DNA from: Mesorhizobium amorphae
GTDB taxonomy: Bacteria; Pseudomonadota; Alphaproteobacteria; Rhizobiales; Rhizobiaceae
DNA length: 57,933 bases
Assembly (NCBI RefSeq): GCF_014843845.1
Contig: NZ_JHQS01000032.1
Coordinates: forward strand, 1 to 57,933
Direction: 5' to 3'
Below the pieces are notes generated by a model. The model searched no databases and had not been told where the DNA came from. It saw only the letters and a program-made list of their open reading frames with translations. The translations under genes and the position numbers were made by a program. This document shows positions 1 to 8,494 of the stretch, piece by piece. The number at the start of each line of letters is the position of its first letter. Within the stretch, counting starts at the first letter, position 1.

Positions 1-84
1 CCCCACGAGGGGGGAGATTGGCAGCTTCGGCGCCGCGCTCCTCTGCGCAAATCATTCTCGTTCTCCGAAAGAAGGACACACCCC

Positions 85-744
85 ATGACATCCCCCCATG
101 CCGATGCCCTCGGCAAGGCGCGGACGGCTGCCGATTTTGCTTCCGTCATCGCCTTGCTCGACACCGACCTCAACGACGCGCTCGCCCGCAGGCGCGACCT
201 GCAGCAGGCCGAGGACCGCGCCATCTTCGGCGATGGCGTCCTCAGCGAGGCGCGCGCCGCGCTCGACGCCTGCAACGCGACAATCGCGCTCATCGAAAAG
301 ACCATCGAGGCGGCCGGCAAACGCCCCGCCGCCGCCGCCGAAAGCGAGGCCCGCGCCGATATCGCGGCGCTCGGCGAGGAGATCGGCGCCAGGGCCGAAG
401 CGCTTGCCGCGCGCTGGCGCGATGTTGCCTGCCTGGTCGAACTGCTGCGCCAGGAACTGTTCGAGGCCGATGCGCTCGCCCGCGCCATCGCCACCGCCAA
501 CGGCCTGTTCGATGCCGCCGGCGTGCCCGACCTCAAGATCAACCTGACGACAACCCGCCGCGCCGCCATGGCCGGCGCGCGCGCCGCCGCACCCGCCCGC
601 CTCAGCCGCCCGGCGATCCAGGCCGACAGGATGCTTCTGTCCTTCCTCAGCCCCGGCGGCGCGCTCGACCCGCGCCCGGCGCTTGGCGCGCCGGTCGAGG
701 GCGTCAGAAGCAAGTTCATCCCCATTGCCGGCGCGCGAGGCTGA
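85..744 (+). CDS. Hypothetical phage structural-region protein, Ala-rich, 219 aa
   Basis: I do not recognise a family. The product is Ala/Arg-rich and largely helical, with a probable coiled-coil stretch over residues 15-115, no signal peptide and no membrane segment. The ATG has an AAGGA ribosome site about 10 bases upstream. It ends three bases before the gp14-like gene, and the tight spacing suggests one late operon with the virion genes that follow. Its position before internal virion and spike genes suggests a head-tail or internal-virion accessory, which is inference only. The opposite strand is also open over much of the gene because of the G+C bias; I consider that a shadow. Confidence 0.6.
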   Translation: MTSPHADALGKARTAADFASVIALLDTDLNDALARRRDLQQAEDRAIFGDGVLSEARAALDACNATIALIEKTIEAAGKRPAAAAESEARADIAALGEEIGARAEALAARWRDVACLVELLRQELFEADALARAIATANGLFDAAGVPDLKINLTTTRRAAMAGARAAAPARLSRPAIQADRMLLSFLSPGGALDPRPALGAPVEGVRSKFIPIAGARG

Positions 745-746
745 CC

Positions 747-1241
747 ATGTGCACACTTGCTCTTCTCGGCACCGTTCTTTCCGTCGGCGGCGCGCTGGCC
801 GAGGGCCAGCAGCAGAAGCAGATGGCCGACTATCAGGCCAAAGCCTATGAGCAGCAGGCGCAGGCCGACGCGCAAAGCGCTGCCTTCGAGCAAAGCCAGG
901 AACGCCGCAGGCAGGACCTGCTGCAGGCGCAGGCGCGCGCCCAGGCCGGCGCATCGGGCGTCGGCATATCCGGCTCGCCGACCGAGGTGCTGGCCGCCAA
1001 TGCCAGGCAGGGCCAGCTCGACCTCAAGGCGCTCCAGTACGGCTCGCAGCTGCGCCGGAACAATCTGGCCACGCAGGCGGCCATCTCGCGCTTTACCGGC
1101 AGGCAGGCGGCGACCGCCTCGATCTTCAAGGTCGGCGGCAATCTCATGTCGGCCCTCTACGACCCGGCCAAGGCGGTGAAGTTTGGCAAGGGCGCCTTTC
1201 CGCCGGCACCGGGCGGCTTTTCCACCGGAGGCCTCTACTGA
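747..1241 (+). CDS. Phage internal virion protein, T7 gp14-like, 164 aa
   Basis: This is a small, Gln/Ala-rich protein with a hydrophobic N-terminus (LALLGTVLSVGGALAEG), a long charged helix (residues 20-70), the motif AGASGVGISGSPTEVL and a second helix rich in L and Q. That layout is typical of gp14-like internal virion proteins of podovirus-type phages, which are ejected with the DNA and help form the channel across the envelope. The start was placed at the ATG three bases after the previous stop. The open frame extends further upstream, but that part overlaps the preceding gene out of frame. The stop overlaps the next start (TGATG), suggesting translational coupling. The family call is from pattern and context. 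Confidence 0.6.
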   Translation: MCTLALLGTVLSVGGALAEGQQQKQMADYQAKAYEQQAQADAQSAAFEQSQERRRQDLLQAQARAQAGASGVGISGSPTEVLAANARQGQLDLKALQYGSQLRRNNLATQAAISRFTGRQAATASIFKVGGNLMSALYDPAKAVKFGKGAFPPAPGGFSTGGLY

Positions 1242-1894
1242 TGGCGACCATTCCTCTCCATGTGGCCCGGCGCCGGCTCGATACCGGCAATGTCGTCTCC
1301 TATCCCGAGGGGTCGCCGATCGGCAGGGCGATGCAGGGCTTTGGCGACGAGCTTTCCGCTGTCGCCGAGCACTACCGGCAGATGAAGGAGCGGCAGGAGG
1401 CGTTCGACGCCGAGCTGGCGCGCCGCCGGTTCAGTGGCCGGATCGCGCAGGCGGAAGACGAGGTGGCGGCGAACGCGCCGGCCGACGGCGCCGGCCTGCA
1501 CGACACCATGTACGGCCAGGTCGATCCGCTCACCGGCCGGGTGGTCAAGCCCGGCCTGTTCGACACGCTGTTCGACGATGCCTTGCCGAACATGCCCGAG
1601 AGCCAGCGCGCCGCTTTCGCCAGGCAGAAGGAAGCGATGCGGGCGGTCGGCTCGGCACGCATGGCTGCGAGGCAGCAGGCGCGCCGCGACGACTATGAGC
1701 TGGCCGAATGGACCAAGGTGCAGGACGCTTCGCTTGTTGCCATCGCGCAGAGCGACCCAGCTGACACCAGCACGTTCCAGGCGATCAGGCAGAGCGGGCT
1801 CGACCTGATCGGCAAGATGGGCAACCCGGTGGCAAGACAAGCGGCCGAAGCTGCCTGGCGCAGCAACACGACAAATGCGCTTGCTAGGCGATAA
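1241..1894 (+). CDS. Phage structural protein, probably C-terminally truncated, 217 aa
   Basis: A soluble, helical phage protein starting at an ATG that overlaps the previous stop by one base. It contains a charged coiled-coil-like region (residues 30-75) and a segment mentioning DTMYGQVDPLTGRVV. No catalytic motif is visible. Its place between a gp14-like gene and the tail spikes is where podovirus-like phages carry large internal virion or tail proteins, often many hundreds of residues, so 217 residues looks short. It ends 45 bases before the hairpin that precedes the first spike module, which fits truncation by a spike-cassette exchange. Both the family placement and the truncation are inference. 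Confidence 0.5.
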   Translation: MATIPLHVARRRLDTGNVVSYPEGSPIGRAMQGFGDELSAVAEHYRQMKERQEAFDAELARRRFSGRIAQAEDEVAANAPADGAGLHDTMYGQVDPLTGRVVKPGLFDTLFDDALPNMPESQRAAFARQKEAMRAVGSARMAARQQARRDDYELAEWTKVQDASLVAIAQSDPADTSTFQAIRQSGLDLIGKMGNPVARQAAEAAWRSNTTNALARR

Positions 1895-1939
1895 CCGTCC
1901 GTGTCTCCGTTTGCCGCATTCGGGATAATTGCCACCCCC

Positions 1940-1966
1940 AAGCCTCGCTTTCGCGGGGCTTTTTTC
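1940..1966 (+). terminator. Hairpin plus U-tract abutting the first spike-module start
   Basis: AAGCCTCGC and GCGGGGCTT pair around a TTTC loop to give a nine-pair stem, followed by a run of T. This is a textbook intrinsic terminator shape. The ribosome site (GGAG) and ATG at 1981 follow within 15 bases of the T-run. The same arrangement recurs before the second spike gene with a compensatory base-pair change, so it may act as an attenuator or mark a recombination edge rather than a simple terminator. Confidence 0.65.
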
Positions 1967-1980
1967 ATGGAGCAATCCTG

Positions 1981-2385
1981 ATGGCCCAACCCGCAACTGC
2001 CGCCGTTCGCCTGTTGACCGGCGAACGAGAGCCCGTGCGCCTGGCGACCATCGCCAACATCGCCCTTTACGGCCTGCAGATCATCGACGGTGTTCCGGCG
2101 CAAGTCGGCGACCGGGTTCTGGTCAAGGATCAGACGAATGCCACGCAGAACGGCATCTATACGGCGAGCGAAGGCCATTGGCCTCGCGCCGCCGACGCCC
2201 ACAACGCCCGCACCATGCAGAAGGGCACGACGGTGTACGTGCAGCAGGGAACGGTCTCGGCCCATTTCGTCTATGTCTTCGAAACATTTGATCCGGTGAT
2301 CGGCGCCGATGCCATCACGCTCGCTTACTACCTTTCTGACGACACGCTGGGCGACGCGGTGGGCGCGGCTGCTGCGGCGCGCTAG
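1981..2385 (+). CDS. Tail-spike/fibre N-terminal module, stand-alone, 134 aa
   Basis: The protein consists almost entirely of a module also present at residues 1-110 of the downstream spike: a VRLLTGEREPVRLAT start, then GDRVLVKDQT, NGIYTASEG and a GTTVYVQQGT strand. In tailed phages this kind of N-terminal module attaches the fibre or spike to the virion. Here it is followed only by a short Ala-rich end (DAVGAAAAAR) with no receptor-binding or depolymerase part. It could be a remnant of a spike whose C-terminal part was lost, or a small decoy/adaptor subunit. The ribosome site is GGAG about ten bases upstream. Homology to the next gene is seen directly in the sequence. Confidence 0.7.
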   Translation: MAQPATAAVRLLTGEREPVRLATIANIALYGLQIIDGVPAQVGDRVLVKDQTNATQNGIYTASEGHWPRAADAHNARTMQKGTTVYVQQGTVSAHFVYVFETFDPVIGADAITLAYYLSDDTLGDAVGAAAAAR

Positions 2386-2448
2386 GCCAAGCGGCCTGAG
2401 CGGTCGTTCCACACTCATTCTGCCAGCACGCGCTGGATCGAAGAATCC

Positions 2449-2474
2449 AAACCTCGCTGTCGCGGGTTTTTTTT
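2449..2474 (+). terminator. Second copy of the hairpin/U-tract leader before the large spike gene
   Basis: AAACCTCGC pairs with GCGGGTTT (one bulge) and is followed by eight T residues. It matches the hairpin at 1940 in sequence, spacing and in the downstream CATGGAGCAA leader. The change of the outer stem G-C to A-T is compensatory, so the structure appears to be maintained. Confidence 0.6.
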
Positions 2475-2489
2475 CATGGAGCAAGCCTT

Positions 2490-4559
2490 ATGGCCCGACC
2501 TGCAACTGCCGCCGTCCGTCTTCTCACGGGCGAGCGCGAACCTGTACGCCTCGCCACCACGGGGAATATCGATGTCGATACCGGCGGCCTGCTGACGATC
2601 GACGGCGTCGTGACGGAGGTTGGGGATCGCGTGCTGGTCAAGGACCAGACCGACGGTTCGGAGAACGGTATTCGCACGGCTTCAGAAGGGCAGTGGTATC
2701 GGGCGGCCGATGCGCGGACCGCGCGCACCATGCAGAAGGGGACGACTGTCACAGTGCAGGAAGGCGTAGTGAACGCCGGCAATGTCTTCCGCTTCAACAC
2801 ACTAGATCCTCAGATTGGCGATGATCCGATTGAGATAGTCACCAGTCAGCCGACAGCAGACCAGATTCATGGTGCGAGCAGCAAACCTGTTCCAGTTGAT
2901 GCAGACGAATTTGGCTATGCCGATAGCGAAGCCAGTTTTGGCCTGAAGAAGGCCACTTGGGGTAATCTCAAGGATGCGATCCAAGTCACCCAGCCGTACA
3001 CTGGGGCCTTCGCGCGCCCCGCCATCGCAAAACTCAAAAACGGTCCGGTGTGCCTTGAGGATTTCGGCTTCGTCTCGGGCAATGCTTTGGCAGCCCTCAA
3101 CCTCGCCTTACCGAGCGGCGCCCCGATTAGACTCGACGGCCGGACGTATGATGTCGCCGGGCTTGCCAACGTCGTGACGAACACTCCGGTGAGCATTGAG
3201 GGCGTGCCCGGCCTGTCAGCGCTCCGCTTCACCACGGCGAATGCAGGTCTCAGGATTAACCAGGCCGACTACAACGACCCCACGATGATCCGGGGGGTTA
3301 TGCTTCTGACCACTCAGCAGGAGCCTGGCGCAGCGCTCGACGTCACGTACAGCAAGACGGACAGCATCACCAACAGAGCCGTGGGGCGCTGCATTTTGGA
3401 GGATGTCTGGTGCCGTGGTGAAGACATCAACTTGGCCGGCTGGTCGCAGGGCATCAAGATAACCGATGTCTTCGCCGCTGAGATCATTCGCCCCAATGTC
3501 GTCGGCCGAAAGAACAATGCACTGTCCGGTGTCGCCGTCTTCAAGAACATGACGGCAGGCATCGACATCATCGGCTCGGATACCCCGACGTTGTCGGCGG
3601 TTCCCGGCAACATCATACTCCAGTCGCCATATGTCTCGCACAGCAACTACGGCGTTCGCTCGCGCGGCGAGGTTGAGGGGCTGATTTGCAATTCCCCTGT
3701 CTTTGTTGCCGCCGATATTGGCCTCTCAGCCGTCTATACCACCACGCGGGTTTGGACGAAGGTCGAGGGCGGCCACGCATCGATCTTCACGATGGGCGTT
3801 GAGCTCGTGAATGGGCCGCAGTCCTTCGTCAACAAGATGTGCATCTACAAGAGCCCCATCACGCACACCAGCACACACGCTGTTCGCATGACCAATTGCG
3901 ACGCCGGCTCGGTCACCGACATCATCGCCATCAACCAAAGCCAGGCTAACGATGCGCTGGTCGATGGTGAATTCAATGGCGTCATCATGGAGAACTGTAA
4001 CCGAGGCGCAATCTCCAACATCAACCATGAACGCCCCTCAAAGACCGTCGTCCTGATGGGCACATCGTCCGGTTGCGAGGTTCGCAACCTTCGGCCGAAT
4101 GCCACCTACCCGAACGCCACTGTCGCGGTATTCGAAGACACTTCCAGCGGCGGCACATGGGGCGCGAACGTATATTCAGCCGGGAACCAGCCTATAGCTG
4201 CGGTGCAGAACGTTGGCGCGGTGACGGTTGCCGGTACGCTCACCACCCTCGCGTCATCGCCCTCGCGCGCTGCCTATAAGGGTGAGCGCTATCTGGTGCA
4301 GGGCATGGTCATGGCTACCAAAGGCGCGACCGCTGGCGAACTGGTCACACAGCTGACCAAAAGCGGAACCTGTACAGGTGTGTTTGGTCTTCTCTCCCGC
4401 GGAGCCCAGGCGATTTCAGCCAATGTCGCCCACAGTGTCTCCGGTATATTCACGGTCACCGTCTCCGGCACGCTGGCCTTTTCGCTCAGCGCCACGTCGA
4501 CCGGCTCTGATAGCAATGTCGTAGCGGGGGACGGACAGTTGAGCGTGACACTGCTGTAG
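2490..4559 (+). CDS. Phage tail spike with beta-helix body, 689 aa
   Basis: Residues 1-110 repeat the virion-attachment-like module of the preceding gene (VRLLTGEREPVRLAT, GDRVLVKDQTD, TMQKGTTVTVQ). Residues of about 170-560 are Asn/Gly/Val-rich with regular short strands, e.g. FGFVSGNALAALN and repeated G-x-x-I-x-N patterns, typical of a pectate-lyase-like right-handed beta-helix found in spikes that bind or cut surface polysaccharide. The last 100 residues form a separate Ser/Thr/Gly-rich beta domain, probably for trimerisation or receptor contact. No catalytic pair can be assigned by eye. Codon use in the body is less G+C-biased than in the virion genes, as expected of an exchangeable host-range part. 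The stop lies 28 bases from the convergent sulfotransferase gene. Confidence 0.75.
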   Translation: MARPATAAVRLLTGEREPVRLATTGNIDVDTGGLLTIDGVVTEVGDRVLVKDQTDGSENGIRTASEGQWYRAADARTARTMQKGTTVTVQEGVVNAGNVFRFNTLDPQIGDDPIEIVTSQPTADQIHGASSKPVPVDADEFGYADSEASFGLKKATWGNLKDAIQVTQPYTGAFARPAIAKLKNGPVCLEDFGFVSGNALAALNLALPSGAPIRLDGRTYDVAGLANVVTNTPVSIEGVPGLSALRFTTANAGLRINQADYNDPTMIRGVMLLTTQQEPGAALDVTYSKTDSITNRAVGRCILEDVWCRGEDINLAGWSQGIKITDVFAAEIIRPNVVGRKNNALSGVAVFKNMTAGIDIIGSDTPTLSAVPGNIILQSPYVSHSNYGVRSRGEVEGLICNSPVFVAADIGLSAVYTTTRVWTKVEGGHASIFTMGVELVNGPQSFVNKMCIYKSPITHTSTHAVRMTNCDAGSVTDIIAINQSQANDALVDGEFNGVIMENCNRGAISNINHERPSKTVVLMGTSSGCEVRNLRPNATYPNATVAVFEDTSSGGTWGANVYSAGNQPIAAVQNVGAVTVAGTLTTLASSPSRAAYKGERYLVQGMVMATKGATAGELVTQLTKSGTCTGVFGLLSRGAQAISANVAHSVSGIFTVTVSGTLAFSLSATSTGSDSNVVAGDGQLSVTLL

Positions 4560-4587
4560 CGCCCGGAGCCGCCTTTCGTAACATCGC

Positions 4588-5586
4588 CTATACACCGAGG
4601 TATCGCTTGGCTCGAAGCGCTAGACCGCGAGCGCGCTCTTTCCACGGGCGCGACATTCGCTGCGACAAGATCCTCGTCTCGTTCTGGTTGCACAGGTTGC
4701 CGGATCGGACGAACTCAAACAGTTGTTCATCGAGGGCATTGTGTCGGCGAAGGAAGGACTCCATTTCCGGCTCACGAAACAGCTGTGGGTCAAAATGCTT
4801 GGAGCTTTTATTTTCCCGCCTCGCCACGGATACTTTCTTGCCTGTCATTGTGTATAGGAGGTCCGTGAGCCGGTCAGGCGTGGCAACAAATTTGAACGAG
4901 CCGAACGAGCCGCCCGCCACGGGCTCCCTGTCCTTGGCTAGGTAAATAGCCTGAATGTCGAGGAAATGCCATCTGTATTTGAGCAAATTGGCCTGAATAG
5001 CTGGTATGCCGTAGCCGGAATTCCGGATTTGCTCCGACATGCCTTTCACCACTTCGAGGTTGCTGTCGTAGCCGCTGCGATGGAATATCTCTATTACCCA
5101 GTTATAGTGCGACCGCACCCGATCAGTCGGATCTCGAACACAGGCAAAATACTCAACACGGCGGTTGGTGAACTGCCGGATGCGAGTGCTGGCCACTGAG
5201 TAGGGAATGTGACCTGAGACCCACGACAAAGCGTCCAGCCGATGCATATTGGCATCATCGTAGAACCACCCTTCAGAATGGATTGATCCGTCTGGAAGCA
5301 GTTTCATCAGATAGGAGTTAACCGTCGATCCGGCGGTCTTTGGAACGTGCACGAAAAAGATGAGCGGCGCGCGCTGGTACCGCTTCTCGCGATAGCCGTG
5401 TGACTGAAAATGTTGCCGGCCGCTGGCGAAAACACCCTTTTCTACCGCCGCTCTGACATCCGGATTAGCGATCAGATAGTCGTCTTCGCAAAAATTCTGA
5501 TCCGTAACGGCTTCCAGTCTCATAGTCCCTCGCTCAACGCTCGAGAATAGAGCGCCGCTCATTGGGAAAAATGTACTGATCGTCAT
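4588..5586 (-). CDS. Sulfotransferase family protein, PAPS-dependent, 332 aa
   Basis: The segment FVHVPKTAGSTV (about residue 78) is the 5'-phosphosulfate loop and CVRDPTDRVRSHY (about residue 149) the 3'-phosphate site of membrane- or Golgi-type carbohydrate sulfotransferases. The enzyme would transfer sulfate from PAPS to a polysaccharide. Residues 30-70 carry a YL-x-x-NPDV-x-x-AV...SG-x-x-HF...G motif common at the N-terminus of rhizobial glycosyltransferases and sulfotransferases. The start is uncertain: MTISTF at 5586 or MRLEAV at 5523. It lies on the strand opposite to the phage genes with lower G+C than the chromosome, next to a glycosyltransferase in the same orientation. Sulfated surface polysaccharides are known in rhizobia; the actual acceptor here is unknown. 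Confidence 0.8.
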   Translation of the reverse strand: MTISTFFPMSGALFSSVERGTMRLEAVTDQNFCEDDYLIANPDVRAAVEKGVFASGRQHFQSHGYREKRYQRAPLIFFVHVPKTAGSTVNSYLMKLLPDGSIHSEGWFYDDANMHRLDALSWVSGHIPYSVASTRIRQFTNRRVEYFACVRDPTDRVRSHYNWVIEIFHRSGYDSNLEVVKGMSEQIRNSGYGIPAIQANLLKYRWHFLDIQAIYLAKDREPVAGGSFGSFKFVATPDRLTDLLYTMTGKKVSVARRENKSSKHFDPQLFREPEMESFLRRHNALDEQLFEFVRSGNLCNQNETRILSQRMSRPWKERARGLALRAKRYLGV

Positions 5587-5679
5587 AACCTCAACAGATT
5601 CTCACGCGCTCGCGCATGAGGGCCGCCCCAGCAATCATCCTTCCAATCCCCGGGGAGATCCATTCGCCCTCGGATATCA

Positions 5680-8142
5680 TCATAGCTGACGAGGGCGCTC
5701 CGCGCTCCCATTCGTTTGCTCGTGCAAACGATGTTGGTCGCCAGCTGGCGGGAAGTCAGTCGGTGCTGTCTTGGATTTTCTTCCGGAAACCTTCGCAGTT
5801 TTGCGCCGGGGTCTTTTGGACTCGATCGTCGCTGAGAACGGTCCGCTTTCCAGTTCCTTATAGACATCGAAAAGGGTGACGTGCTCGCCAAGCCGGTAAA
5901 TAACTTGCTTGGTCTCGTAGAGATACGCACTTGACTCCCGATCGAGACGTCGTGCTGCTGGCCCCAAAAGACGCGGGAACCGCAAGGACATGTTGTGGAC
6001 TAGGTTGGCTTTCAGCATCCAAAGCTTTTCATCAGCGGCCAGCTTATTCCACATCTCACGGCCCTTCTCCGACCGCAGCCATCGGAAAAGCGATACGTGG
6101 GACTTCAAGTACTGCCATATCTGGACACGGCGGTAGTGCTTAAAATCCGGTTGGCGAGATTTGTCGGCAAGAACGTGAGCGAGATATGCCATCGTCACGA
6201 TGTATTCGGAATGATAGCGCGAACCTGGCAGAAGATGTTTGGCGACGTCGCTGTAGATCGGGTCATTGGCGACATCATGGTTGAGCACCTTGAAGCCATC
6301 ATCTATCTTGGCATTGATCATCGTGAAACCGAAGGACACTTTCGAGACGCCCTGGAAGGCTAGGTGTCTCGGTTCGGCAACCACTTTGTTTGCCAAAGCC
6401 AAGGCAAGGTTGGCGAAATAATAGTCGGGGAAAGGCGAATGCATGACCCTGCCATTGACCCTCATCCGCTCTAGTAGATCGCGGCTGCAGCAAAAGGCGG
6501 GCATGTTGAACATGAACGACCGCCGCATTCCTAGCGAGTTGTCAACGGAGCGCCGTACCTCCTTGGCATCCAGAACGAAGGGATAGTCACGGTCCTGAAG
6601 GAAGTCGGCCATTTGCAGGTCAGCGACATAGCCTTCCCTGTTGGTCGGAACGACCCCTGGATGCATAAACTGGTACAGATTTGAAAAGACCAGATCGGGG
6701 CTGTCGAAGCGTTCGGCCAGATAGTTGATGCGCTGAAAGAAGCCAGGCACGATGCCGTCGTCATCGCCGATCATGGTGACGAATTCGCCCTTGGTCATAT
6801 CGATCGCGCCGTTCCAGCTTTCTGTCACGGGAAGGAATTTTTCAGACCGCTTGACGTGAATGCGCGGATCGCCAAGTGCGGCGATTGCGGGGGAAATGGG
6901 ACTCTTCGAGGCATTGTCGAAGACACAGATTTCCCAATTGTCGTAGTTCTGATGCGTGACGGTCTTGATCGCGTCAAGGACGAGATCAAGACGATTGTGC
7001 GTAGGAATTGCTATCGAGATGAGGCGTTCTCGGTTCGATTCCTCAGGCGCCATAAGGTGTTCGACCCTCTCAGAGAGAGGGACTTTCTGCTCGAACGAAA
7101 CACCGAGCAATTTGGTATCAAGCCGAGGGTCGTGACTATAGCCACCCCAAGTCATGATCTGATGGGTGTGTTTCTCGTCCTGCGAAATATGGTCGTAGGA
7201 GCGGGTCTGGTTGTCGGAAACCAAGAGGTTTGACTGGTCACCGGAGCGAAACCCACCGCAAGTCGGCCATTGATCCATGCGATAGCCGATGCCATCTGCG
7301 CCAACCACCAGCAGATCGAGTCCTTTCTTGAGAATTGAAAGCGAAAGGCCGTTGAGTCCGCTCTCAAAACGGCAACATGCGAGCTTGCCGCTGCCTTCCA
7401 TCCCGACTGACAGGAAGTCAGCCCGGCGCACCATAAAAGCATTGCTGCGGATATGAGGGTTCGGAAAGTGAGGGACATCCCGAATTTCGCGAAGGCTGCC
7501 ATTGGCACCAAGACAGTCAACCCAGACTTGTTGCATCATCGTCTGCTGAAGATGCGACAGGGTGGACCGATTGCGCAGAACGTCGCCGAGCATTCGGCGG
7601 ATACGGTGGCGCTTCGACTTTGCCGCTCGCACGGTGTGCGGAGCCCAGCTATTCAGCAGCCATGCAAACTGTCGGGTTGATGCCCGGTCGAATCTGGTGG
7701 TCGGCTGAGGCGACGCCCATGCCAGAAACTGGATGACCTTGTAGCTGCTGAAGAGACTTTCTAACGAACCGGTGGCGCCGACCATGCCAACCCCTGGCTT
7801 GGACATATTTGCCCACAGTTTCGCAAGCCAGTTTGCGGTGCGCAGATGGGAAAAGGTGTTCAGGCAGCAAATGTACTCGTTGTCGATCTTCAGCGCAGCT
7901 TCGTGGTAGGCGTGGATATCGAGCCCGATGTCGTCCGGCACCGATATGATCTTATGCCGGATGCCGGTGAAAATTGCTTTGACGGCGGCAAATTCGCCGG
8001 GCTTCGCAAAGCCTTTGCAGAGAATGAACAGGTCATGTTCCTGGCCGGCGGGATGCTTGCGGTACGTCTCAGCAAAAGCCTCGAAAGATTGAAACCCTTC
8101 GTGAAGTCTTGCCAGATAGACGACTGCAATTTTTGCCGGCAC
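5680..8142 (-). CDS. Two-module glycosyltransferase (GT2 family), 820 aa
   Basis: Residues of about 385-600 form a GT2 GT-A fold: ISIAIPTHNRLDLVLDAI, then NWEICVFDNAS, and the metal-binding acidic motif GDDDG (about residue 480). Residues 1-340 resemble a second glycosyltransferase-like domain (IAVVYLARLHEG start, ILCKGF, later a MVRRADF strand), of the kind seen in rhamnan/O-antigen-type multidomain enzymes. The C-terminus is basic and disordered (SKRPRRKTAKVSGRKSK). It probably adds sugar to a surface polysaccharide; donor and acceptor cannot be told. It is co-oriented with the sulfotransferase (93 bases apart). The upstream stretch contains a decayed endolysin fragment. Confidence 0.75.
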   Translation of the reverse strand: MPAKIAVVYLARLHEGFQSFEAFAETYRKHPAGQEHDLFILCKGFAKPGEFAAVKAIFTGIRHKIISVPDDIGLDIHAYHEAALKIDNEYICCLNTFSHLRTANWLAKLWANMSKPGVGMVGATGSLESLFSSYKVIQFLAWASPQPTTRFDRASTRQFAWLLNSWAPHTVRAAKSKRHRIRRMLGDVLRNRSTLSHLQQTMMQQVWVDCLGANGSLREIRDVPHFPNPHIRSNAFMVRRADFLSVGMEGSGKLACCRFESGLNGLSLSILKKGLDLLVVGADGIGYRMDQWPTCGGFRSGDQSNLLVSDNQTRSYDHISQDEKHTHQIMTWGGYSHDPRLDTKLLGVSFEQKVPLSERVEHLMAPEESNRERLISIAIPTHNRLDLVLDAIKTVTHQNYDNWEICVFDNASKSPISPAIAALGDPRIHVKRSEKFLPVTESWNGAIDMTKGEFVTMIGDDDGIVPGFFQRINYLAERFDSPDLVFSNLYQFMHPGVVPTNREGYVADLQMADFLQDRDYPFVLDAKEVRRSVDNSLGMRRSFMFNMPAFCCSRDLLERMRVNGRVMHSPFPDYYFANLALALANKVVAEPRHLAFQGVSKVSFGFTMINAKIDDGFKVLNHDVANDPIYSDVAKHLLPGSRYHSEYIVTMAYLAHVLADKSRQPDFKHYRRVQIWQYLKSHVSLFRWLRSEKGREMWNKLAADEKLWMLKANLVHNMSLRFPRLLGPAARRLDRESSAYLYETKQVIYRLGEHVTLFDVYKELESGPFSATIESKRPRRKTAKVSGRKSKTAPTDFPPAGDQHRLHEQTNGSAERPRQL

Positions 8143-8323
8143 GGCAGATCTCCCAGTTTGATTCAGCGGGGGCCCTTATCACTTCAGGCCTCCGTACTGC
8201 AATTGATTGTCGTGCGACAGCCGCAACTTTTTGGGCGTATTACCGTCCGCTTAATGCCCCTTCCGAAATACTATGCACGAGAGTCGGAACGGACGCCCCC
8301 CCTTGTTACCCGGATTGGTCGTC

Positions 8324-8437
8324 GACGCCACCATAAAAGATGTCACGTTGGCCAACTTTGGTCGCTGCGCAAAGGCCCTCGGGGCCGATCTAAGGAAGAT
8401 CACGGATGCGCAGATCGCGACCCTCTACCCGCACCGC
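8324..8437 (+). pseudogene. Decayed fragment of a GH108 endolysin gene
   Basis: Reading forward gives DATIKDVTLANF followed by ADLRKITDAQIATLY, which aligns with residues 29-67 of the intact endolysin at 11502 (GATMKGVTLANF, ADLRKISDEQIGTVY), at roughly half identity over 40 residues. The catalytic Glu region upstream is out of frame or degraded, and downstream homology stops abruptly at PHRPRG. It lies in the 350-base gap between the glycosyltransferase and methyltransferase genes, in the orientation of the lysis cassette. It appears to be what remains of an earlier lysis gene, or of a duplicated one, interrupted when the glycan island was acquired. Confidence 0.7.
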
Positions 8438-8494
8438 CCTCGTGGCGTGCGTTTAGCCTGCAAAGCATCGCCGTCCCTACAAGATCGGAATGGG

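Noticed and set aside
18..746. In-frame extension of the gp14-like gene giving 407 aa
   Set aside because: Arg/Pro-rich text overlapping the upstream phage gene out of frame; typical of a high-G+C shadow frame. The ATG at 747 fits the gene spacing.
52..954. 300-codon minus-strand frame over the first phage genes
   Set aside because: Antisense to better-supported genes, with no ribosome site, motif or credible composition.
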